Program-made: the position numbers and the translations under genes | In this document: positions 42,688 through 50,182 of the stretch, in pieces | How positions within the stretch are numbered: position 1 is the stretch's first letter | How the letters are laid out: every line of letters begins with the position of its first letter | Notes under the pieces: model-generated | Told to the model about the DNA's origin: nothing | The model's input: only the letters and a program-made list of their open reading frames with translations | Databases searched by the model: none | Assembly (NCBI GenBank): GCA_016183935.1 | Contig: JACPDR010000011.1 | Coordinates: 1-64,000, forward strand | Source of the DNA: Caulobacterales bacterium | Lineage (GTDB): Bacteria; Pseudomonadota; Alphaproteobacteria; Caulobacterales; Caulobacteraceae | Length of the DNA stretch: 64,000 nt | Direction of reading: 5' to 3'

Positions 42688-42891
42688 ATGACCAAGGCGA
42701 CGACCATGCCCATGCAGGAACTGACGCTCGATTACATGCTCAGCGATCCGATCGTCCAGGTGCTGATGCACCGTGACGGGGTGGTCGAGGCCGATGTGCG
42801 GGGCCCGGCCGCCTATGTGCGATCACGACGCGATGGCGGCGTCGACGAGTTCGCCGAAGCCAAGTCCTTCGTCCCCAATCCTGAGGCCTAG
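42688..42891 (+). CDS. Small hypothetical protein
   Basis: A 67-codon frame (MTKATTMPMQELTLDYMLSDPIVQVLMHRDGVVEADVRGPAAYVRSR) with further ATGs at 42706 and 42712. The segment LDYMLSDPIVQVLMHRDGV resembles short alphaproteobacterial proteins with a D-P-hydrophobic-D-G-V pattern, and the composition is coding-like. No domain assigned. It stands alone between DUF3800 and the PIN gene. The 133 bp after it are empty. Confidence 0.5.
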   Translation: MTKATTMPMQELTLDYMLSDPIVQVLMHRDGVVEADVRGPAAYVRSRRDGGVDEFAEAKSFVPNPEA

Positions 42892-43024
42892 GGTCGCCCT
42901 TTAACGATACCGCCGAGCGTCGAAGACTTGGCCGAACGCCTCGCCACGCCGGCATCGTGAGGGTCGGCGAAGACGGCGGCCGCCCAGGAGACCCGTCCCT
43001 CTCGCGGGCGACCGACGCCGAGGT

Positions 43025-43522
43025 TTAGACTTCGGCGGAGTATCGGTTAAGGCGACGATTGATCTCGGGCCGCGGCAGACGGCACCGCGGGTGGCTCGCG
43101 GTCTGGGCCAGGGCTCGGTGAAGGGTTCCGGGGCCGCAGATCCCACCAGCCTCAAGCTGATCGAAGATCCAGAGCGCGCCATGGACCTCGAGCTGATGCG
43201 CCTCGGCCGCCCGGCGCAGGCCGGCGTCCCCGGTCAGCAAGGTCCATCGCCTACTCTGCGCCAAGGCGAACGCGAAAGTGTCCGCTGTCGACAGACTGCG
43301 GTCGGCGCGCGACAGGGTGGTGGCCGCCTGCACCTCAGCGGGCGCGAGCTCCTCTACCCCCAGGCCGAGTGCCGCCAACCGATCGCCCAGCGGCCCCCGC
43401 AGCTCGTGTTCGAACAATAAGTCGGGAACGGCGAAGACCTCCTTCAGCCTGAAGACCGCGTCCAAGATCTCGCCTCGCTCCAGGTCGATGATGACCGAAG
43501 TGTCCGAGACGAGAACCGTCAT
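43025..43522 (-). CDS. PIN-domain ribonuclease (toxin-like)
   Basis: A 165-aa PIN-fold protein with acidic residues at the expected positions: Asp7 (VSDTSVIIDLERG), Asp in STADTFAFALA and Asp in LLTGDAGLRRAAE. PIN domains cleave RNA and are common toxins. The start lies 2 nt after the XRE-ImmA stop, so the two form one operon. In such pairs the XRE-peptidase partner can act as antitoxin and regulator. The target RNA is unknown. The operon faces away from the CBASS genes. Confidence 0.85.
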   Translation of the reverse strand: MTVLVSDTSVIIDLERGEILDAVFRLKEVFAVPDLLFEHELRGPLGDRLAALGLGVEELAPAEVQAATTLSRADRSLSTADTFAFALAQSRRWTLLTGDAGLRRAAEAHQLEVHGALWIFDQLEAGGICGPGTLHRALAQTASHPRCRLPRPEINRRLNRYSAEV

Positions 43523-43524
43523 GA

Positions 43525-44580
43525 TCAGGCCGCCTGTTCGAGGCGGGCGTCCAGCTCTCGCACCGAGACGCCAAGCATCTCGGCGGCCCGGCTCTCGCCG
43601 ATCACATTCTCGGCCAGCGCCCGCAGACACAGGCGCTCGAACCGCGTCGGCTCTTCCTCTTCCGGCTGCATCACGGCCGGTTCCTTGAAGGGATGCGATC
43701 GCCAGCCCCGCCGGGTGAACTCGCGAAACAGCACCGAAAACGCCTTGGCGTCGATGATGCCCAGATCCCGGCAGCGGAAGGCGATGGCTTGGACGCTCAC
43801 GCCGAAACGTCGCTTCAGTGCCACCAGTTCGCCCAAGCTGATCGACGACCGGCGCGCGCCGACCTCGGCCCGGACCACGTCCGCGGGCATCAGAAAGGCT
43901 CCGGCGAAGCGGTGGGCGGCCTTCTCCTCGTCGATCCCGGGCGCGGGCGTCATGACCATATGGCCGAGCTCGTGAGCGAGGGTGAACCGCTTGCGCTCGG
44001 CCCAGATGTTTCGTCGCACGACCACCACGCGGGCTGCGTCGCGTCCGTCTCTTCTGACCCGGGCGGCCAGGCCGTCGATGTCGTCCAGATCCAGCGAAAG
44101 GACCTTGATCCCCCGCTCCTCCAGCAACTCGGCCAGCTTCGGGATGGGATCGTGGCCCAGCCCCCATTCCTCGCGCACCGAGCGCGCGGCGTCCTCGGCG
44201 TCGCGAATGTCGCCGACCGGATAGGGAGCGCTGCGCGGCTGCTCCCAGTCCACGCTCTTCAGCTGCAGCAGATCCTCGATGGCCAGATAGCGCTCCAGCA
44301 TCTGGATCGTCAGCGCCTCGACCGTCGCTTCTTCCTTGGCCGACGTCTTCTTGCGGAAGTCGACCCCTTCGAGGACCAGCTCCTCGTCGCTTAGCAGGTA
44401 GGCCTCGCTGACGCCGAGCGCCCTGGCCAGCGCGATCAGGACGCGCGAGCCCGGCATGTCCTCGTTGCGTTCGTATTTGCCGATGGCCTGGGGCGTGACC
44501 AGCCCGTCGATCCGCACGGCGAGGTCCCTCAAGGACAGGCCGCCGGAGGCGCGCGCCACCTTCAATCTCCGTCCAATCAT
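43525..44580 (-). CDS. XRE helix-turn-helix fused to ImmA/IrrE metallopeptidase
   Basis: A 351-aa regulator. Residues 1-65 form a Cro/C1 helix-turn-helix (LKVARASGGLSLRDLAVRIDGLVTPQAIGKYERNEDMPG). From about residue 130 an ImmA/IrrE zinc peptidase domain carries HELGH (203-207) and a downstream Glu in DEEKAAHRFAGAFLMP. CBASS loci are known to be controlled by separate CapH (HTH) and CapP (peptidase) proteins; here both activities are in one chain, divergent from capV. Operon with the PIN gene. Control of CBASS is inferred from the shared operator region. Confidence 0.9.
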   Translation of the reverse strand: MIGRRLKVARASGGLSLRDLAVRIDGLVTPQAIGKYERNEDMPGSRVLIALARALGVSEAYLLSDEELVLEGVDFRKKTSAKEEATVEALTIQMLERYLAIEDLLQLKSVDWEQPRSAPYPVGDIRDAEDAARSVREEWGLGHDPIPKLAELLEERGIKVLSLDLDDIDGLAARVRRDGRDAARVVVVRRNIWAERKRFTLAHELGHMVMTPAPGIDEEKAAHRFAGAFLMPADVVRAEVGARRSSISLGELVALKRRFGVSVQAIAFRCRDLGIIDAKAFSVLFREFTRRGWRSHPFKEPAVMQPEEEEPTRFERLCLRALAENVIGESRAAEMLGVSVRELDARLEQAA

Positions 44581-44597
44581 CGCTCGCTCCTGCTTCG

Positions 44598-44638
44598 CGG
44601 TTTACAAAAACGCTACTTAGGCGCATTTTTGTAAACCG
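44598..44638. promoter_or_regulatory. Operator palindrome between XRE-ImmA and CBASS
   Basis: CGGTTTACAAAAA at 44598-44610 and its exact complement TTTTTGTAAACCG at 44626-44638 flank a 15-bp spacer, just upstream of the XRE-ImmA start. A further half-site TGTAAACCG lies at 44704-44712, 17 bp before the capV ATG. Two full arms and one half-site across a 148-bp divergent intergenic region are what an autoregulating XRE repressor that also controls the CBASS promoter would need. Confidence 0.7.
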
Positions 44639-44728
44639 ATACCCCTTGAAAAGGCTTAACAGCTGCCTAGGTCTTCCTGACAAGACCCTGAATTGCGCCC
44701 TCATGTAAACCGCGCTGGAGACCGATCG

Positions 44729-45889
44729 ATGAGCCCCGCCGCTTCCATCCCGCCCCACGAGGGTCCCGCCGCGGCGCGGCCGTACCGGGTCCTGAGCCTG
44801 GACGGCGGCGGCATGCGCGGCGTCTACACCGCCGCCTTCCTCGCCCGGCTGACCGACCAGTTCGCCCGCCTCCGGGGCGAGCCGGCGCTGGATCTCGGCC
44901 GCGGCTTCGACCTGATCACCGGCGCCAGCACCGGCGCCATCGTCGGCTGCGCCCTCGCGGTCGGACGGCCGATGTCCGAGGTGGTCGCCCTCTATCGCGA
45001 GCACGGGCCGAAGATTTTCCCCCACCGGATCGCCGGGCAGGCCAGCGCCATCTACCGGGCCACCCAGGGCGACCGCTTCGTCCGCGCGGGCGACCAGGCC
45101 TTGCGCGAAGCCCTGCGGGAGGTGCTCGACGGGGTGACCATGGGCGACGTCTACGAAGGCCGCGGCGTCTCCCTGTCCATCCCGGCGGTGCTGATGAGCG
45201 AGCACCGGGCCTGGGTGTTCAAGAAGACTCCCAAGAGCGGCGTCCGCGACGACCTCTACCCTCTGGTCGACGTCTGCATGGCGACCAGCGCGGCCCCCAT
45301 CTACCGCTCGCTCGCCGCCATCGACGATCCGAACTCGCCCGGCGGCCCGCAACAGGTGTTCGCCGACGGCGGGCTGTGGGCGAACAACCCCATCATGGTG
45401 GGGCTGGTCGACGCCCTGTCGATCGCGCCCCCCGACCAACCTATCGAGATCTTCTCGCTCGGCACCTGCCCCCGGCCGGAGGGCGAGCACCTCGACGCCG
45501 AGAGCGCCCACCGCTCCATGCTGGACTGGTCGCTCGGCGCCGACGTCGCCCCGCTCAGCATCTCGGCCCAGGAGTTCGCCTTCGACCACATGGCCAGGCT
45601 GCTCGCCAACGCCATCAGCAGCTGCGGCCGCTCCATCTGCCGGGTGCGATTCCCGAACCGGCCGGTCCCCGCCAGCATGCTGCCCTACCTGGGCCTCGAC
45701 GACACGCGGCCGGAAGCCATGGACCGTCTGATCGCCCAGGCCCACACGGACGCCGACCTGACCAAGAGCGCCTGCGACGATCTCCACAGCGAGGACGGCC
45801 GCATGATCCGCGGGCTGATGAACGACCTGCCGGCCATGCCGGCCGCCGGGGCGGTCTGGACCGTCCCCTCCACCGCCATGAAAGGATAG
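44729..45889 (+). CDS. capV: CapV-type patatin-like phospholipase (CBASS effector)
   Basis: Predicted membrane-degrading effector triggered by the cyclic nucleotide made by the adjacent CD-NTase. The 386-aa patatin fold shows the oxyanion loop GGGMRGVY (residues 26-33), nucleophile Ser67 in GASTG and catalytic Asp213 in ADGG, all at normal spacing. An upstream in-frame start at 44693 exists, but the ATG at 44729 gives the usual N-terminus. First gene of the CBASS operon; the CD-NTase starts 3 nt after its stop. Divergent from XRE-ImmA. Confidence 0.92.
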   Translation: MSPAASIPPHEGPAAARPYRVLSLDGGGMRGVYTAAFLARLTDQFARLRGEPALDLGRGFDLITGASTGAIVGCALAVGRPMSEVVALYREHGPKIFPHRIAGQASAIYRATQGDRFVRAGDQALREALREVLDGVTMGDVYEGRGVSLSIPAVLMSEHRAWVFKKTPKSGVRDDLYPLVDVCMATSAAPIYRSLAAIDDPNSPGGPQQVFADGGLWANNPIMVGLVDALSIAPPDQPIEIFSLGTCPRPEGEHLDAESAHRSMLDWSLGADVAPLSISAQEFAFDHMARLLANAISSCGRSICRVRFPNRPVPASMLPYLGLDDTRPEAMDRLIAQAHTDADLTKSACDDLHSEDGRMIRGLMNDLPAMPAAGAVWTVPSTAMKG

Positions 45890-45892
45890 GCG

Positions 45893-47194
45893 ATGTTCGA
45901 CTGCTCAAAAGACGTGCGGGCCTACCACGACCAGGACGTGACCCTGCCCAAGAAGGACCAGGAGGCCATGCGCGACCGCCGCAACTCGAACCGGACGCGG
46001 CTGCGCAACGGTCTGGAGAAGGCGGGCAAGCCCGCCCCCCTCGAGTTCGTCAGCCAGGGCAGCTACGCCATGAAGACCATGGTCCGCGACCCTGACCACG
46101 ACTACGACATCGACGACGGCGTCTACTTCCGCAAGGAAGATCTGGTCGGCGACCGCGGCGCCGAAATGACCTCGCTGCAGGCCCGCCAGATGGTGCGCGA
46201 CGCGGTCGACGACGGCAAGTTCAAGTCGCCCCCGGAGGTGCGCCAGAACTGCGTGCGCGTCTTCTACGAGAAGGGCTATCACGTCGACCTGCCCGTGTAC
46301 CGGCGCGTGGTCGTGCAGACGGCCTTCGGCGAGGACGTCCATTATGAGCTCGCGGCCAGCAGCGGCTGGAAGCGCTCGGACGCGCGCGACGTCTCCGACT
46401 GGTATGAGGACGAGCGCGCCCGGTCCGCCGACGGGACGCAGCTGCGCCGCGTCAACCGCGACCTCAAGAAATACGCCCGCAGCCGCTACAGCTGGCGGGG
46501 ATCGATCCTCAGCGGCTTCGGCATCTCGGTGCTGACGACCGAACAGTTCCGCGCCGACGACCGCGAAGACCGCGCGTTCTACGACACCATGACCGCCATC
46601 CGCGACCGGCTGAACTGGGATCTGCAGGTCGCCCATCCGGTGACGCCGGGCGACTATCTGACAAGCGGAGCCGACGACGCGAGGGCGCGTTGCTTCCGCG
46701 ACAAGCTGACCGAGGCGATCAACACCCTGGAGCCGCTGTTCGCCGCCGACTGCACGCGCGAAAAGGCCCTCAAATGCTGGGACAAGGTGTTCGCCACCAC
46801 CTTCTTCAGCGAGCGGCTCGAGGACGAGAAACGCGCGTCCGTGGCGGGGGCGGTCGCCATCGGCGCCGCGGCCCTGCTGAGCGCCACGGCCGCGGCGGCG
46901 GGCGGCGCTCCAGTTGGAGGCGGCGCTGCGGACGCACGCCGGCCAGGCGCCCGAGCGCCTCGATGCGGCGACCCTCGCCGGCGACTATCCGACCCGCGAC
47001 TGGATCGTCGCGGCCTGGCGCCTGCGGATCGTCTTCTCCGACGGCGTCACCCGGCGCATCGACATCCTGGCGGGGGCGCACTTCCCGACCACGCCGGTCC
47101 GGACCGCCCTGGTCGATCACCCCGAGGCCCTGACCTGGCCGCATGTCGAGGGCGACGGCGTCCTGTGCCTGCTGCCCAACCTGGCCGAGTGTGA
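45893..47194 (+). CDS. CD-NTase (DncV-like oligonucleotide cyclase) of CBASS, 3' end abnormal
   Basis: Cyclic (oligo)nucleotide synthase that starts CBASS signalling. The nucleotidyltransferase signature is intact: GSYAMKT (residues 56-62), Asp72/Asp74 in DYDIDDG and Asp132 in HVDLPVYR. The homologous part ends near residue 340 (about 46910), after an Ala/Gly-rich stretch. The frame then stays open to 47194, but that last 280 nt reads cap2 in the wrong frame and gives Arg/Pro-rich nonsense. The true stop has been lost, a frameshift joins the two genes, or the overlap is real. The catalytic part is credible; the end coordinate is not. Confidence 0.85.
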   Translation: MFDCSKDVRAYHDQDVTLPKKDQEAMRDRRNSNRTRLRNGLEKAGKPAPLEFVSQGSYAMKTMVRDPDHDYDIDDGVYFRKEDLVGDRGAEMTSLQARQMVRDAVDDGKFKSPPEVRQNCVRVFYEKGYHVDLPVYRRVVVQTAFGEDVHYELAASSGWKRSDARDVSDWYEDERARSADGTQLRRVNRDLKKYARSRYSWRGSILSGFGISVLTTEQFRADDREDRAFYDTMTAIRDRLNWDLQVAHPVTPGDYLTSGADDARARCFRDKLTEAINTLEPLFAADCTREKALKCWDKVFATTFFSERLEDEKRASVAGAVAIGAAALLSATAAAAGGAPVGGGAADARRPGARAPRCGDPRRRLSDPRLDRRGLAPADRLLRRRHPAHRHPGGGALPDHAGPDRPGRSPRGPDLAACRGRRRPVPAAQPGRV

Positions 47195-48707
47195 TCCCGA
47201 TGATCCCTCGGCCGTGGCCCTGAACCTCCTCGGCCGGTCCGTCCGCCTGGTCGAGGAGCTGCTGGAAGGCGGCATCGTCGAGCGCGACTTCCGCGAGGAG
47301 TTCGTTACCTACTGGGCCTACAAGGCCCACGCCCACGGCGCGGAACCCTGCAGCCTGATCGCGCCGGCGCCCCCATCGCGGACCGTGGCCGTCTGGCGCG
47401 GCCATGGTCTTGAGGTGGTCGGCGAGGACGCCGCCGCCGTGGCCCAATGGGTGCGGCGGCGCTTCGGCGACAAGACTGTGGTCAAGACGGATGACGCCGC
47501 CTTCCTCTGGCTCGACACGCCGCTCCTGCCCGCCGAATACCCCGAGACGGCGGCCGACCTCCATCGGCTGGCGGACCGGCTCGGAGGGGACGCCCAGGCC
47601 GTCCTGGAGCATGCCGCGAGCGCGGAGCCCGACGACCTGCTCACCCTGATCGGCGCCGAGGGACGCGGCGGCACGGCCCTGATCGCGGTGAAGATCCCCA
47701 ATCCCCGGAGCCGCAAGGCGCGACCGCGCGCGCCGGAAGAACCCCTGTCGCTCGGGTTCCGGCCGGGGCGGACCCCCCAGCCGACCCTGGTCGGCCGCTT
47801 CTTCGCCCCGGCCCTGCCGGTCGTCCGGACCGGCGTCCAGCGCGCCGACGCCGACTGGGTGCATGGACGCGGCCAGGACGCGAGAACCGGCCGGCTGCGC
47901 GCGGCGACGGTCGTCGTGATCGGATGCGGTTCGGTCGGCGGGCCGGTCGCCTGCGCCCTGGCCCAGGCCGGCGTGGGGCGGATCGTGATCGTCGATCCCG
48001 AGACGCTGACCTGGCCCAACGTCGGGCGTCACCCGCTCGGCGCGGCTGCGGTCGGGCGCAACAAGGCCGAGGCCCTAGCCGAACGCCTTCAGTCGGACTT
48101 TCCCCACCTGACCATCGAATCCCGGCCCGTCCGGCTGCACGACCTGATCGCGCACGACGGGGATCTGCTCGCCGGGGCGGACCTGATCATTGCCGCAACC
48201 GGCAACTGGGTCGCCGAGAGCGCGCTGAACCGCTGGCACCTCGCCCAGGGCCGTGAGCGCCCCGTCCTCTACGGCTGGACCGAGGCCCACGCGAGCGCCG
48301 GCCATGCGGTCGCGATCGGGCGACGGGACGGCTGTCTGCAGTGCCATATCGGCCGCACCGGTGCGCCCGACCTGACGGTCATCGAATGGCCGGACGGGGG
48401 CGGGGAGCCGCGCGAGGAGCCGGCTTGCGGCGCCCATTACCAGCCCTACGGTCCGGTGGAGCTGGCCTTCATCACGGCGATGATCGCCGAGACCGCGCTC
48501 GACGCCCTGCTGGCTCCGTCCGAGGCGTCCTTCAGCCGGGCCTTCGTCGCCGCGCCGCGCCGCATCGCGGCCTTGGGCGGGCGGTTGACCGAGGCTTGGC
48601 GGGCGGCGGGCGGCGACGGGGACGACGGCGCGCGCACCCTCGACCGCGCCTGGCCCGTTGCGGATTGCGCCGCCTGCGGCGTCACTTCCGCCGAGGCCGC
48701 GGCCTGA
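46914..48707 (+). CDS. cap2: Cap2, E2-E1 fusion of type II-like CBASS
   Basis: Ubiquitin-transfer-like enzyme that in type II CBASS conjugates the CD-NTase C-terminus to targets and primes it. From a TTG start the product is 597 aa: an E2-like domain (about 1-160, predicted Cys85 in GVLCLLPN), a linker, and a ThiF/E1 domain with GCGSVGG (337-343), a CxxC in GCLQCHIG and predicted catalytic Cys505 (EPACGAHYQPYG). The frame opens at 46881 without an ATG, so the N-terminus is uncertain and overlaps the CD-NTase frame. No Cap3 gene follows. Confidence 0.88.
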   Translation: MEAALRTHAGQAPERLDAATLAGDYPTRDWIVAAWRLRIVFSDGVTRRIDILAGAHFPTTPVRTALVDHPEALTWPHVEGDGVLCLLPNLAECDPDDPSAVALNLLGRSVRLVEELLEGGIVERDFREEFVTYWAYKAHAHGAEPCSLIAPAPPSRTVAVWRGHGLEVVGEDAAAVAQWVRRRFGDKTVVKTDDAAFLWLDTPLLPAEYPETAADLHRLADRLGGDAQAVLEHAASAEPDDLLTLIGAEGRGGTALIAVKIPNPRSRKARPRAPEEPLSLGFRPGRTPQPTLVGRFFAPALPVVRTGVQRADADWVHGRGQDARTGRLRAATVVVIGCGSVGGPVACALAQAGVGRIVIVDPETLTWPNVGRHPLGAAAVGRNKAEALAERLQSDFPHLTIESRPVRLHDLIAHDGDLLAGADLIIAATGNWVAESALNRWHLAQGRERPVLYGWTEAHASAGHAVAIGRRDGCLQCHIGRTGAPDLTVIEWPDGGGEPREEPACGAHYQPYGPVELAFITAMIAETALDALLAPSEASFSRAFVAAPRRIAALGGRLTEAWRAAGGDGDDGARTLDRAWPVADCAACGVTSAEAAA

Positions 48708-48904
48708 ACCTCGCCCGAGAAACTTCCTAGCCGTCCACCGCCCTGCCGCCGTGTTACAGCAAAGGGAACTCCGGCCCGGCGCAGGGGGGCTTCGGTCACC
48801 GGACGCCGGGTCTCCCCGCCTTCGGTCCGCCTTGGCCGGCCCTACCGGGCGAAGCCCGCGCATCGCCCCGAAAGCAGACGTTCCGAACCGCCGATTTGAG
48901 TCAT

Positions 48905-49468
48905 TTGCGGATGTTTCGACATCAATGATCCCGCCCCCCAAGGCCGCCGATCCCAGGCGGTTCGCGGCATAGCCGCGGAACACCTCGATGAACGCCGCCT
49001 GCCGCGGGTCGACGAGCCCGACGATGTAGGAGCCGTCGGCCCGGCTGAGGGGCGAGCCGTCCTGCAGGAACAGCACGCCGCGTTCGGCCGGGTTCTGCTG
49101 CAGACCCGAGCCGCGCAGTTGCAGGCGCGGCTGGTCGTCGCCGCCGAAGAAGGACTGCACGACCGCCCCCGGGGCGAAGGCCAGGGCCTCGGCGAGACGC
49201 ACGGCGCCCTGATCCTCGAAGCTGGCGGCGCCGGTCACGCTGGCGCCGCCCGGTGTGAGCGCCGCTCGCGCCCGGGCCTCGGTCAGCGCCGTGCGCGCGG
49301 CGGTGACGACGACATCGGGCAGGTCATGGAGCGGCTCCGACGCCGGCGCCACGGACTGGCGGCGACGTCCAGCGACCAACCGGCGGCGAGGACCAGGGCG
49401 AGGCCGAACGCCGGCCGCTTGACGCGGCGCAGGGACCGGGAGCCGTGAGGGCGGGAAGGGAAAGTCAT
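48905..49468 (-). pseudogene. Truncated, frameshifted TonB-dependent receptor
   Basis: The ATG at 49468 opens a signal peptide (residues around VKRPAFGLALVLAAGWSLDVA) in one frame. Near 49350 the continuing plug domain (HDLPDVVVTAARTALTEA, then RLQLRGSGLQQNPAERGVLFLQDGSPL and LGGGIIDVET) is in another frame. Homology stops at about 48905, leaving out the whole barrel. Beyond that lie 200 bp of non-coding DNA and then the convergent cap2. One frameshift plus loss of the 3' part makes it a remnant, probably interrupted where the CBASS block was inserted. Confidence 0.8.
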
Positions 49469-49596
49469 CGGCACCGGGATTGTTATATTAATATTGCGAC
49501 GCATTTGCACTTGATGACAAAGCTTGACCATGCGCCGGGTTGTCGCGGAAGGGTCCGGACGCCGCCGGCTATCCCTGGACGATCCGGCGGGTCACT

Positions 49597-49893
49597 TCAC
49601 TCCAGCCGCAGGATGTCGATCACCACGCCCTGTTCGGATCGATGACGGTAGCCGACCTCGAAGGCCGCGCCGTAGCGCTCCGCGATCTGGCGCAGCAGGG
49701 GCACAGGGTCGTGGTCGTTGAGGAAGCGCATCGTTTCGCCGGGCGTGAGCGCGTCCAGGGCCCCGAAGATCGCCGCGTGCCGGAACCGCCGGGCGACGCC
49801 GCGGGCGTCGAACGGGTGTACGGTCTCGGCCGCGGGCGCGCTCGAACCCGGATGATCGGGCGAGGGCCGGCTGCTGACGTCGGCTGAACTCAT
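49597..49893 (-). CDS. DUF2249 domain protein
   Basis: The 98-aa product from the ATG at 49893 (MSSADVSSRPSPDHPGSSAPA) has the DUF2249 pattern: TVHPFDARGVARRFRHAAIFGALDALTPGETMRFLNDHDPVPLLRQIAERYG, a short SirA-like alpha/beta fold. DUF2249 proteins often accompany nitrogen-oxide and low-oxygen respiration genes, which fits the cco genes immediately upstream. Biochemical role unknown. It is 19 bp after ccoS on the same strand and probably co-transcribed. Confidence 0.82.
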   Translation of the reverse strand: MSSADVSSRPSPDHPGSSAPAAETVHPFDARGVARRFRHAAIFGALDALTPGETMRFLNDHDPVPLLRQIAERYGAAFEVGYRHRSEQGVVIDILRLE

Positions 49894-49912
49894 GATCGGG
49901 CTCCTTCGACGA

Positions 49913-50182
49913 TCATCGTGGCGCACCGGGGCGGCCTGAACCTTGTCGCAGCGCAAGTCGGCCAGGGATTTTTTCGGCGAGCCGCGCCGCGCCTTCCCCG
50001 GGATCAGGATGTCGGGGACCGTCGCCGACGGGACCCTCGGCGTCCGCGTCCTCGATGAGGATCCTGGCGGCCGAGCCCTCGATGTCCTCGTACTGGCCGG
50101 CGCGAAGGGTCCAGAGAAAGGCGCCGACGGCGATCAGGCCGAGGAGCACCGAGAACGGCGCCAGCAGGAAGATGATGGTCAT
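49913..50182 (-). CDS. ccoS: CcoS, cbb3 oxidase assembly protein
   Basis: Small membrane protein needed to insert heme and copper into cbb3-type cytochrome oxidase. The 89-aa product begins with one transmembrane helix (MTIIFLLAPFSVLLGLIAVGAFLWTLRAGQYED), and the conserved GQYEDIEG segment directly after it is the CcoS hallmark. The Pro/Gly-rich tail is longer than in many homologues. The ATG overlaps the ccoI stop (ATGA). Last of the ccoGHIS genes here. Confidence 0.92.
   Translation of the reverse strand: MTIIFLLAPFSVLLGLIAVGAFLWTLRAGQYEDIEGSAARILIEDADAEGPVGDGPRHPDPGEGAARLAEKIPGRLALRQGSGRPGAPR

Noticed and set aside
43585-45787. Very long minus-strand frame extending the PIN gene upstream through XRE-ImmA and capV
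   Set aside because: Only the last 165 codons are PIN. The rest is antisense or out-of-frame reading of neighbouring genes; the ATG at 43522 fits the operon spacing.
49469-49510. Fur-type box upstream of the broken TonB receptor
   Set aside because: The AT-rich stretch has TGCAAATGCG and CGCAATA segments, but the symmetry is too weak to call.
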